A DNA stretch of 40,960 bases from positions 1 to 40,960 of the forward strand of contig JAWKHI010000056.1 in the NCBI GenBank assembly GCA_041394885.1. Reading direction: 5' to 3'. The notes below the pieces were generated by a model. It saw only the letters and a list, made by a program, of their open reading frames with translations, did no database searches and had not been told where the DNA came from. Below, in pieces: positions 32,458 to 40,381 of the stretch. Position numbers and translations under genes: made by a program. The stretch's first letter is position 1; each line of letters starts with the position of its first letter. The stretch is from DSOI01 sp041394885 (GTDB lineage Bacteria > Acidobacteriota > Terriglobia > Bryobacterales > Bryobacteraceae).

Positions 32458-35400
32458 ATGACCACGAGGTTGCTGGCTTTGTCGCTGTTGTCCTGTCTCG
32501 CCGTGCCTGCCCGCGCCCAGGTGCTCTATGGAAGCCTGGTAGGCGCCGTGAACGATCCCTCCAATGCCGCCGTCATTGGCGCGACCGTCCGGCTGCGGAA
32601 CGCCGGCACCGGCGCGACGGTGGAATCCAGTTCGTCCGCGCTAGGGTTCTCGTTCCCGAACATCCAGTCCGGCTCCTATGAGTTGGAGGTGGCTGCTTCC
32701 GGCTTCCGTACCTTCCACCGCGCCGGCATCCTGGTCGGCGCCAACGAGGTGGTGCGCGCCGACGTCGCGTTGACACTCGGTGAGTCCAGCCAGACCGTCG
32801 AAATTTCGGGAGAGATGCCCGTGCTGCAGAGTGACCGGTCCGACGTCCGCAAGGAACTCGGCGCGAAGGACCTGAACAATCTTCCCGTGCCTGGGTACCG
32901 GAACTTCCAGGCGCTGCTCGGGCTCGTGCCCGGTGTTACGCCGCCGCGGGATTCCAATTCGATCGCGGGCAACCCGGCCGGATCGCTGGTGGCCAACGTC
33001 AACGGAGCAAGCCAAAGCAACAACAACACCCGGATCGACGGGGCCAGCAACACTTATCTTTGGCTGCCTCACCTCACCGCCTACGTGCCGCCGCTCGAAT
33101 CCATCGGCAGCGTGAATATCGTCACCAACAGCTACGACGCCGAGCAGGGCATGGCCGCGGGCGCCGTGGTGAGCGTCGAAACCAAGAGCGGATCCAATGA
33201 GTTCCACGGCAGCGCCTTCGAATACCACACCAACAGCCGCATGAAGGCGCGCAACGTGTTCTTCACCGCGCCCGGTGTGCTGCCGAAGAACCTGATCAAT
33301 CAGTTCGGCGGCACCTTCGGCGGGCCGATCCGGCGCAACAAGCTGTTCTTCTTCACGAGCTATGAAGCCATGCGGCAGCGCCAGAATTTCTCGCGGTTCG
33401 CCACCATCCCCTCCACCCTTCACCGGACCGGTAATTTCAGCGACGTGCCCACGATCATTCACGATCCCCTCACCGGCGCCGCCAACGGCACGGGCCGCCA
33501 GCCCTTCGCCGGCAACATGATCCCCACGGCGCGGCTCGATGCCATCGCCCAGCGTCTGCTCGCGGCCACGCCCGCCCCCACCAGCAGCGCGCTCTCGCAG
33601 AACTTCTTCGCCTCCGCGCCGTTGCGCATCTCGCGCAATAACTTCGACGTCAAAGGCAACTGGAACGTGAAAGACGGCACGCAGATGTTTGCCCGCTATG
33701 CGCTGTTCAACTACACCACCTTCGATCCGCCCGCCATGGGCGACGCCGGCGGCCGCGGCGTGGCCTCCACCTTCCCGGGCACCGACACCGGACGCGTCCA
33801 CAGTCTTACTCTCGGCGGATCGCATGTCGTCAGCCCCTCGCTGATCGTCGACGGCCACTTCAGCTTCACCCAGCAGGGCCAATACGGGAATGACTCGTTT
33901 TACGGAAAAAATATCGGGCTCGACGATCTGAAGATCCCCGGCACCAACGGCCCCACCATCCGTGAGAGCGGCATGCCCGGCTTCCAGATCAGCAACTATG
34001 AAGGTCTCGGTGGCTACATCAATTCCTCGCCGCGCTTCCGTACGGACCGCCAGTACCAATACTCGCTCAACGGCGCCTACTCGGCCGGCGCCCACAGCCT
34101 CCGCTGGGGCGGGGAAGTGGCCCAACAACAGATGAATCACTACCAGCCGGCGGGCACCTTCGGACCGCGCGGCGGCTTCACCTTCGCCGGCGGGCCCACC
34201 GCGCGGAGCGGCGGCCCGGCGCCCGCGCAGTTCAACTCCCTCGGCTCATTCCTGCTCGGCTTTCCCTCCACGCTCGGAAAGAGCGTCCCGACCAGCGAAG
34301 AGATGCGAACGCGGCTCTCCAATCTCGGCCTCTACTTCCGTGATCGCTGGCAGGTGAATCAGGCACTGACGCTCAATCTCGGCCTGCGCTGGGAATACTA
34401 TCCCATGGTGCGGCGCGACACCCGCGGTGTCGAACGATACGACTGGACAACGAATCAGATGCTCATCGGCGGCGAAGGGCCGACGCCCATCTCCACCGGT
34501 GTCACCACCAGCAAGAGGCTGTTCGCGCCCCGGATCGGCATCGCATGGCGGTTCAATCCCAAGACCGTGTTCCGCACCGGCTACGGCATCAGCGTCGATC
34601 CATTCCCGCTCGCGATTCCACTGCGCAGTTCCTACCCCACCGTGATCGAGCAGTCCGTGGTTTCTCCGAATTCGTTCTCCTTCGCCGGACGAACCGGCGA
34701 TGGGATTCCGCTGCCGGTGCTGCCCGATGTCTCCTCCGGCGTCATCCCGCTGCCTCCATCGGTCACCACCCTCACCATCGAGCAGGACTTCCACCGCGGA
34801 TACGTCCAGTCGTTCAACTTCACGCTCCAGCGCGAACTCGCCCGCGGCTTCGTCGCGCAGGCCGGATACGTGTCGTCACGCAGCATCCGGCTGACCAACC
34901 GGCGCGATCTCAACGCCTCCAACACGCCGGGCGCCGGCGCTGCCGGGCGGCCCTACTTCGCGCAGTTCCGGCGCAACGTCGCCACCACCCTGCACGAGCC
35001 CGCCTACACCTCGGACTTCCATTCCCTGCAGGCGCAAGTGGACCGCCGCTTCACCAACGGTCTCAGCTTCGGCCTCGCCTACACCTTCTCGAAGGCCATC
35101 GGCTACGGCGACAACAACGATAGCGGGCTGTTTTTCAACGCGGTAAGCCAGTTGGACCGGAACCGGTCTCTGCTCGGGTTTGACCGCACGCACAACCTCC
35201 GGCTGTCGAGCGTGTACGAATTGCCGTTCGGTCCGGGCAAGGCGCACGCGAGTTCGGGCGTCGCCGCCGTGGTGCTCGGCGGATGGCAATGGAATGGCAT
35301 CTTCAGCGCCTACACCGGGAATCCTTTCACGGTGACTTCATCGGCGGCCAGCCTCAACGCGCCGGGCAACAGTCAGGTGGCGGATCAGGTATTGCCGGAG

Positions 35401-35760
35401 GTGCGCATTCTCGGCGGTGCCGGACGCGGTGAGCCGTGGTTCGATCCGCTCGCGTTCCGGGGCGTGAATCAGGTCCGGTTCGGAAACGCCGGCCTGAACA
35501 CCATTCGCGGACCGGGTCTGGTGAATCTCGATCTCGGTGTCTTCCGCACCTTCGCGATCGGCGAACGGTTCCGGCTGCAGTTCCGCGCCGAAGCCTTCAA
35601 CGTCACCAACACGCCGCACTTCAACAACCCGGGCGCCAATGCCTCCAACCTCGTATTGAACGCCGACGGCAGCATCCGGACACTCGGCGGATACACTGAG
35701 ATCACCAGCGCACGCAGCGATGAGCGTCAGGCGCGGCTCGCCCTCCGGCTGTCATTCTAA
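32458..35760 (+). CDS. TonB-dependent receptor (Oar-like)
   Basis: 1100 residues. Signal peptide MTTRLLALSLLSCLAVPARA. Carboxypeptidase-regulatory-like domain at ~22-110 (GSLVGAVNDPSNAAVIGATV). Plug with DGASNTYLWLPHLTAYVPPL and QGMAAGAVVSVETKSGSNEF at ~180-260. The barrel fills the rest, with NQFGGTFGGPIRRNKLFFF, LNLGLRWEYYP and FRLQFRAEAFNVTNTPHFNN, ending in LALRLSF with the C-terminal Phe needed for insertion in the outer membrane. It takes up an unknown substrate with TonB energy. It lies between the tethered regulator and the BNR-4 protein; the spacing to the latter is 16 bases, so the two are one transcript. The neighbouring sulfatase suggests a sulfated glycan or glycan fragment as ligand, which is inference only. 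Intact. Confidence 0.9.
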   Translation: MTTRLLALSLLSCLAVPARAQVLYGSLVGAVNDPSNAAVIGATVRLRNAGTGATVESSSSALGFSFPNIQSGSYELEVAASGFRTFHRAGILVGANEVVRADVALTLGESSQTVEISGEMPVLQSDRSDVRKELGAKDLNNLPVPGYRNFQALLGLVPGVTPPRDSNSIAGNPAGSLVANVNGASQSNNNTRIDGASNTYLWLPHLTAYVPPLESIGSVNIVTNSYDAEQGMAAGAVVSVETKSGSNEFHGSAFEYHTNSRMKARNVFFTAPGVLPKNLINQFGGTFGGPIRRNKLFFFTSYEAMRQRQNFSRFATIPSTLHRTGNFSDVPTIIHDPLTGAANGTGRQPFAGNMIPTARLDAIAQRLLAATPAPTSSALSQNFFASAPLRISRNNFDVKGNWNVKDGTQMFARYALFNYTTFDPPAMGDAGGRGVASTFPGTDTGRVHSLTLGGSHVVSPSLIVDGHFSFTQQGQYGNDSFYGKNIGLDDLKIPGTNGPTIRESGMPGFQISNYEGLGGYINSSPRFRTDRQYQYSLNGAYSAGAHSLRWGGEVAQQQMNHYQPAGTFGPRGGFTFAGGPTARSGGPAPAQFNSLGSFLLGFPSTLGKSVPTSEEMRTRLSNLGLYFRDRWQVNQALTLNLGLRWEYYPMVRRDTRGVERYDWTTNQMLIGGEGPTPISTGVTTSKRLFAPRIGIAWRFNPKTVFRTGYGISVDPFPLAIPLRSSYPTVIEQSVVSPNSFSFAGRTGDGIPLPVLPDVSSGVIPLPPSVTTLTIEQDFHRGYVQSFNFTLQRELARGFVAQAGYVSSRSIRLTNRRDLNASNTPGAGAAGRPYFAQFRRNVATTLHEPAYTSDFHSLQAQVDRRFTNGLSFGLAYTFSKAIGYGDNNDSGLFFNAVSQLDRNRSLLGFDRTHNLRLSSVYELPFGPGKAHASSGVAAVVLGGWQWNGIFSAYTGNPFTVTSSAASLNAPGNSQVADQVLPEVRILGGAGRGEPWFDPLAFRGVNQVRFGNAGLNTIRGPGLVNLDLGVFRTFAIGERFRLQFRAEAFNVTNTPHFNNPGANASNLVLNADGSIRTLGGYTEITSARSDERQARLALRLSF

Positions 35761-35776
35761 AAGGGAGAAATTAACC

Positions 35777-37204
35777 ATGCGAATCCTGTTGACGCTCGCG
35801 GTGTGCCTGCCCGCCTTCGCCGCCGGTCCCACAGTCACACTCAACGAAATCGCCGACGGCTATCGTGGCATCTGGTACTTCAACCAGCCCTCCGGTGACC
35901 GGTATGTCTACAAGTATAGCGGCGGATTCGCCACCTATCCGCAGCAGCAATCCCCCATCGCCATCTACTCGCCCGAGGCCAACAAGACCTTCTTCGTGTA
36001 CGGCGGCGCGCGCGGCAACCCTTCCGAAGGCGCCAAGCCGCAATTGCTGCACATGGTTTCCTACTTCGATCACGCCACCGGCATGGTCCCCCGCCCTACC
36101 GTGCTGCTCGATAAGGGTACCGGCGACGCGCATGACAACCCGCTCCTTTGCATCGACGACAAGGGGCACCTTTGGGTCTACTCCAACGCGCACGGAACCG
36201 CGCGGCCGTCGTTTGTCCATCGGAGCCGCAAGCCCTGGGATATCCGCGATTTCGAACTCGTGGCCACCACGAATTTCTCCTACGGTCATGTCTGGCATCG
36301 GTCCGGCAAGGGTTTTCTGTTCCTGCACACCCTTTACGAGAACAAGGGCCGCAGCTTGTACCTGGCCGCCAGCGCCGACGGCCGGACGTGGCCAAAGCCC
36401 AGCCTGATGGCGCGCGTCGAACTCGGGCACTACCAGGTGACCACGCAATCGGGCGAACGCGTCGCCTCCGCTTTCAACATGCATCCGGACCCGGTGGGCC
36501 TCAACGCACGCACGAATCTCTACTACATCGAAACGCCGGATTGGGGCCGCACGTGGAACAACGCCAAGGGAGAGCGAGTGACGCTGCCTATCCGCGATGC
36601 CGCCAACGCGGCTCTCGTCCATGACTATGAGTCCGAGGGCCTGCTGGTTTATCTGAAGGAGGTTGCCTTCGACACCGACGGCCGTCCGGTCATCCTCTAT
36701 CTCACCTCGAAGGGCTACGCATCGGGGCCTGAAAACGGTCCGCGGCAATGGTCCACCGCCCGCTTCACCGGCGATCGGTGGCGCATCCTCCCCTTCACCA
36801 CCAGTGACCACAACTATGATTTCGGCGGGCTGTGGATCGACAAAGACGGCACTTGGCGCATCTTCGCGCCCACCGCTCCCGGACCCGAGCCCTATACCAC
36901 CGGAGGCGACATGGTCCTGTGGACATCGAGCGACCGTGGCGCGAACTGGAAGAAAGTCCGCCAGTTGACGCATGCTGACAACTGGAACCACACCTTCGCC
37001 AAGAAGCCAGTGAACGCCCACCCCGGCTTTTATGCGATCTGGGCCGATGCCGGCGATACGCTGAAACCGTCCGGATCGCGGCTTATTTCACCGACAAGGA
37101 AGGCTCCGCGTCTTGCACAGGTGTTGCCTGAGCACATGGAGGAAGCCTTCTCGCCAAACCTGTCCGTGTGCGATGAGCGCCGCTGGCGCGGCATGTGCCG
37201 GTAA
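35777..37204 (+). CDS. exported BNR-4 repeat protein, frameshifted near the C-terminus
   Basis: 475 residues. AAGGGAGA is nine bases before the ATG; signal peptide MRILLTLAVCLPAFAAG. The body is a beta-propeller of the BNR-4 type: YRGIWYFNQPSGDRYVYKYS, then LCIDDKGHLWVYSNAHGTAR, FVHRSRKPWDI and WSTARFTGDRWRILPFT, as in proteins found in polysaccharide-use loci with glycoside hydrolase-like activity. After 37080 the gene frame reads PTRKAPRLAQV, while another frame gives AYFTDKEGS, a normal last blade. A third gives AKPVRVR followed by TGA at 37174, probably the true end. Three small indels (about 37080, 37115, 37150) are implied; the start of the gene-poor region is 30 bases on. The role may be binding or cleaving a sugar taken up by the receptor upstream. 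Confidence 0.8.
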   Translation: MRILLTLAVCLPAFAAGPTVTLNEIADGYRGIWYFNQPSGDRYVYKYSGGFATYPQQQSPIAIYSPEANKTFFVYGGARGNPSEGAKPQLLHMVSYFDHATGMVPRPTVLLDKGTGDAHDNPLLCIDDKGHLWVYSNAHGTARPSFVHRSRKPWDIRDFELVATTNFSYGHVWHRSGKGFLFLHTLYENKGRSLYLAASADGRTWPKPSLMARVELGHYQVTTQSGERVASAFNMHPDPVGLNARTNLYYIETPDWGRTWNNAKGERVTLPIRDAANAALVHDYESEGLLVYLKEVAFDTDGRPVILYLTSKGYASGPENGPRQWSTARFTGDRWRILPFTTSDHNYDFGGLWIDKDGTWRIFAPTAPGPEPYTTGGDMVLWTSSDRGANWKKVRQLTHADNWNHTFAKKPVNAHPGFYAIWADAGDTLKPSGSRLISPTRKAPRLAQVLPEHMEEAFSPNLSVCDERRWRGMCR

Positions 37205-37898
37205 GCGCCAAGGGAGGTTCGCCGGCGTTGCCGTTCGGTTCGTTCGGTTCATTCCTTCGCTCGCGCTGGGCGAAGCGGCGTGCGGCAGGCCCGTTGGGTT
37301 CGTTTGTTCAATTTTCGATTGGTTCACCGGAGCGCGCTCTTGGTGCCTTGGGCGTTCGTTCCTTCCGATTTCTCCGATCCCGATCTCGGTGGCCCGGCAG
37401 AGGACTCAAGCAGCGTGCACCGCTCGGAAGGCGAGGGCTTGCGAGTGACCGGGTCCAGCAATGATGGGGTTCGGAGGTCAAGCGCACCGAGCCTTTGCCT
37501 TCCTTGTTTTTGGGCCCTCGCTGGCCGGGTTTTTGGGTTCTCGTGGCCGGCTCGGCTTATCCCGACGGCCTCAGCCTGGAGAGCCGGGTGCGCGCGGTGG
37601 CTTGCGTTTCCATGTGCGATCTCCTTTTCGCGAGTTTTGTCTGGCGGAGGGCAGCGCGAGCAAACCTCGTGCTGGAAAGTCTTTATCTTGCAGGGAGAAG
37701 GAAGAATCGGGGGCCTGTGAAACGATCTGGCGGCTGTCTCGATGGTGCGCGAGATGGTGGCCAAGCCCAATGGAAGCGGCTTTTGCAGAGTTCTCCATTG
37801 GGACGCTCTGCTATCTATGTCGCGCAAGGCTCACCACTGCTCACCGATTGAGATGCGCGGCAATTTCATGTGCAAGAACCGAGAAAAGTAGATATGGA
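37205..37898. other. gene-poor stretch with no recognised content
   Basis: About 700 bases with many stops in every frame of family-like length, more T-rich than the flanks, and no motif that I can name on either strand. A tandem 9-base repeat (GTTCGGTTC twice, 37233-37250) is the only clear pattern. It may hold decayed genes or ends of mobile DNA. Confidence 0.5.
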
Positions 37899-38162
37899 GG
37901 AGAATGCAGGGCTGCCCGTAGGAGCGGCTCGGTGGAGTTTTTGGCCGCCGTGGCAGTGGCCGTTCGACTCTTGGGCGTGAGTGCGGTGCGGAAGTGGATT
38001 CGACTTTACCGGGCGGAGCCACTGTAATTGATCCAGCAGCTTTTAGGTTGCGGGCCCGGTTTCCATTTCCGAAGTGCTGGTCCCCGAAGGATTGACTGTG
38101 TTTGGCTTAGCTGTCGCACCATCTTCTTCCCCATGATTTTGGTTGACAACGTGCTGGGGGGG
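37899..38162. repeat. ~265 bp direct repeat, copy 1
   Basis: From GGAGAATGCAGGGC to the G-run after GACAACGTGCT this matches 39528-39797 almost base for base; differences are a CC deletion in the GGTTTCC run, a few changes around GTTTGGCTTA and the G-run length. It lies beyond the 3' end of the IS110 transposase. Confidence 0.85.
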
Positions 38163-38264
38163 ACTCCCCACCGTTTGTCAAGAGTTTTTGAAGCCTGAAG
38201 ACTCTGACAGGCTTTGCCCCTGCGACCCCAGGATTTAACACCCATTGAGGCAGACTGGCTCGAC

Positions 38265-38292
38265 GGCGGGGCGAGCAGTTACCTGCCCCGCC
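38265..38292. other. strong hairpin in the element's 3' non-coding region
   Basis: GGCGGGGC (38265-38272) and GCCCCGCC (38285-38292) form an 8-bp all-GC stem with a 12-base loop, flanked by further pairing ACTGGC/GCCAGT-like arms. It lies between the end of the transposase and copy 1 of the repeat. It may be a terminator for the transposase transcript or part of a structured RNA of the element. Confidence 0.45.
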
Positions 38293-38300
38293 AGTCCGCA

Positions 38301-39527
38301 CTAAGCCGCGCTCAGGTCGCATCCTCTCTGCGTTGCCTTGTCCTCTGCTTGAGCGATTCGATTGTAGCGTGTCACGCTGCGTTGGGTGATTTCGACTGAG
38401 AATTTTGGGTTGCAGAGAGTCTTCGTTTGCAGCATCGCGATGAGTACGGTCAAGAGCCGGTCGGCTATCCCACGTAGTGCCCTTGGCCATGAGAGTGCCC
38501 TTGGCTCGCAATTGCGCATAATGCTCCTTGCTGCGCTCGTCGTTCTGGCGCGACTGCGCCCAGTGGCAGAGCGTCACGGAGCCGCGATTGCAGTCGCCGC
38601 ATGACGACGATGCGGCGCTTACCGCTTTGCCTGGTGATCGGAGCAGCGCCGGCATAGCTGCGCAGGGCGTGATAATCTCTTTCAGCGAGAGGTTAGAAGC
38701 TTTCCGCGAGCATCGTGGCGGCGACTTTTCGAATTCACCTCGGGCAAGGAAGAAGGATGGTCACTGTCGCGATGCTCCCCAGTTTGCCCCTCTTGGCCTG
38801 CGAATCTCCTCCAGCAGCCCCTCAATCTTCGAGGCCAGTTCGGACCGTTGTTGGCGCAATAGCCGCAGCAGCGGCAGCAGGAGCAAAGCATGTTCACTGG
38901 CTGCCTCCGCTGCGCCTCCTCCGCCAGGTGCAGAGCGGGCACTTCAGTTCGGCCAGTATCTCTTGCGCGGTGTCGCGGCGAATCCGGGTGATCTTCAACA
39001 ACACTGATTTTGCTGTCAGTTTATCGCCTGGCGCCGGAGCGGCGGCGATCTCGATCAACTCCCAGAACCACGGTTCGTCTACCCCGGGACAGAGCTTCAG
39101 CATTTGTGGGTAGTAACGGATCAACAACTCTCGCAACCGATGGCCCGCACGAACGGCGTCCTGCTGCAAGCGCCTCTCGGTCATGACAACTCCCGGATCC
39201 GAATGATCAGCCGATCATCCAGCCGGACCCGATGAAAGAGGTGCAGATCCGTGCGGAGCGAGTCCGCCATGACGAAGGCGTCCCGCGAGTCGTCTTTGGC
39301 TCCTGGCACCGTGTGAAGGTCCCGAAATCGATCCATCTGCTTCGGGTTGAGCGAGAATACAGTGAATTCGCCGCTCAACCAGTTGGTCTGACTACCGCCC
39401 TCGCGAGGCATCTCGATCGACACGGCCACTTGCTCGGGATGGTTATCGCTGAGTCAGGGCAGCGCCACTAACTCGGCAATGCCGGTGCCACTGTGCTCAA
39501 CTCTGTCTCTTTGACCACCCGGCGGTC
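38301..39527 (-). pseudogene. IS110-family transposase, broken by several frame changes
   Basis: Pieces in different minus-strand frames, in the right order, rebuild most of a transposase of ~400 residues. From the N-terminus: RRVVKETEL, HSGTGIAELVAL, then VAVSIEMPRE and NPKQMDRFRDLHTVPGAKDD with SRDAFVMADSLRTD, the RuvC-like DEDD domain; RLRELLIRYYPQMLKLCPG; EHALLLLPLLRLLRQQRSEL, a coiled coil; LPEVNSKVAATMLAE; and ERDYHALRSYAGAAPITRQS, the Transposase_20 domain with its catalytic Ser; and IADRLLTVLIAMLQT at the end. At least five single-base frame changes and one in-frame stop separate the pieces, so as written it is inactive. The first DEDD Asp is not found. IS110 enzymes are recombinases guided by a bridge RNA from the element's own non-coding end. 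Confidence 0.78.
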
Positions 39528-39797
39528 GGAGAATGCAGGGCTGCCCGTAGGAGCGGCTCGGTGGAGTTTTTGGCCGCCGTGGCAGTGGCCGTTCGACTCT
39601 TGGGCGTGAGTGCGGTGCGGAAGTGGATTCGACTTTACCGGGCGGAGCCACTGTAATTGATCCAGCAGCTTTTAGGTTGCGGGCCCGGTTTCCCCATTTC
39701 CGAAGTGCTGGTCCCCGAAGGATTGACTGTGTTTGGCTTTAATGTCGCACCATCTTCTTTCCCTTACGATTTTGGTTGACAACGTGCTGGGGGGGGG
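39528..39797. repeat. ~265 bp direct repeat, copy 2
   Basis: The partner of 37899-38162. Here the repeat is directly upstream of the transposase start, in the place where IS110 elements keep their non-coding left end. Its last GGA joins transposase codons (RRVVKETEL) read on the minus strand. The far end finishes in a G-run longer than in copy 1. Confidence 0.85.
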
Positions 39798-39861
39798 TAT
39801 TCTTCGAAATAAGAAAATTGACTATTCTTTTCTTGGCTAATTACCTGGAGGTCCACTTGCC

Positions 39862-40341
39862 ATGTCACTTCGATTAAAGCACGCTTTGTGTGTCTGGTCG
39901 CTGGTCCTGTGGGGAGGCTCCGCGCTGCTTGCGCAGCCGAAGGTAAGCCCTGCGAATTGGGGAGAGAGGGGATTGGCGGTTGTGCCCATGGTCGGCGCCG
40001 GGACGTTCGAGGATCCGAAGCGTCCGCTTGGGATGCCGAAGCCGGGCGAGCATAGCCGCGACGGCAGCGGGGTGATCAGCTACCGGTACGAAGTGAGCGA
40101 CGACGGACAAAGCGCGTTGGTGGAAGTGGTTACGCGGGATCGCGGCGAATTGGGGAAAGTGCTGGAGTCCATTCGCACGCGGGGCGGTACGAATGCGCGG
40201 GTGTTCGAGAAAGGCCGGGCGACGAAGGGCGAGATTGAAGCGGAGTTCCGGGGCAGGAAGAAGGATTTCGACCTGGAGCGTTTCGTGAGCGGCGCGCAAA
40301 GGGCGCCGGCGGCGGGGACTCCCGCTCCGGTACGGCCTTGA
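39862..40341 (+). CDS. small exported protein of unknown function
   Basis: 159 residues, preceded by CTGGAGGTC (good ribosome-binding site, about 9 bases from the ATG). Signal peptide from MSLRLKHALCVWSLVLWGG to ALLAQ. The mature ~135 residues are basic and polar with a central ISYRYEVSDDGQSALVEVVT strand pair, a Gly/Arg-rich loop (ESIRTRGGTNARVFEKG) and a disordered Ala/Pro end. I do not recognise the family. It is the first gene after the IS110 element and is followed at 40 bases by another exported protein, so the two are probably co-transcribed. Confidence 0.7.
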   Translation: MSLRLKHALCVWSLVLWGGSALLAQPKVSPANWGERGLAVVPMVGAGTFEDPKRPLGMPKPGEHSRDGSGVISYRYEVSDDGQSALVEVVTRDRGELGKVLESIRTRGGTNARVFEKGRATKGEIEAEFRGRKKDFDLERFVSGAQRAPAAGTPAPVRP

Positions 40342-40381
40342 GACCGGCGGTCCATAAGAGAGATCCGGAGGAGACCCGACC

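Larger units (their letters stand above)
38163..39797 (-). mobile_element. IS110-family insertion sequence, degraded
   Basis: About 1.63 kb, a usual IS110 length, read on the minus strand. No terminal inverted repeats are seen, as expected for the family. The proposed limits are inferred from the direct repeats: copy 2 is taken as the left end before the transposase, and copy 1 as the left end of a second, truncated copy in tandem, so the right end would be near 38163. Composition and frame damage set it apart from the chromosome around it. Confidence 0.6.

Noticed and set aside
32641..34140. 499-codon open frame opposite the third receptor
   Set aside because: Antisense shadow with no ribosome-binding site; the receptor is intact and full length.
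37899..38030. IS66-type small transposase gene in the direct repeat
   Set aside because: A few residues (GRSVRLLG-type) resemble the IS66 helper protein only after several assumed frame changes; the link with the IS110 gene explains the repeat better.
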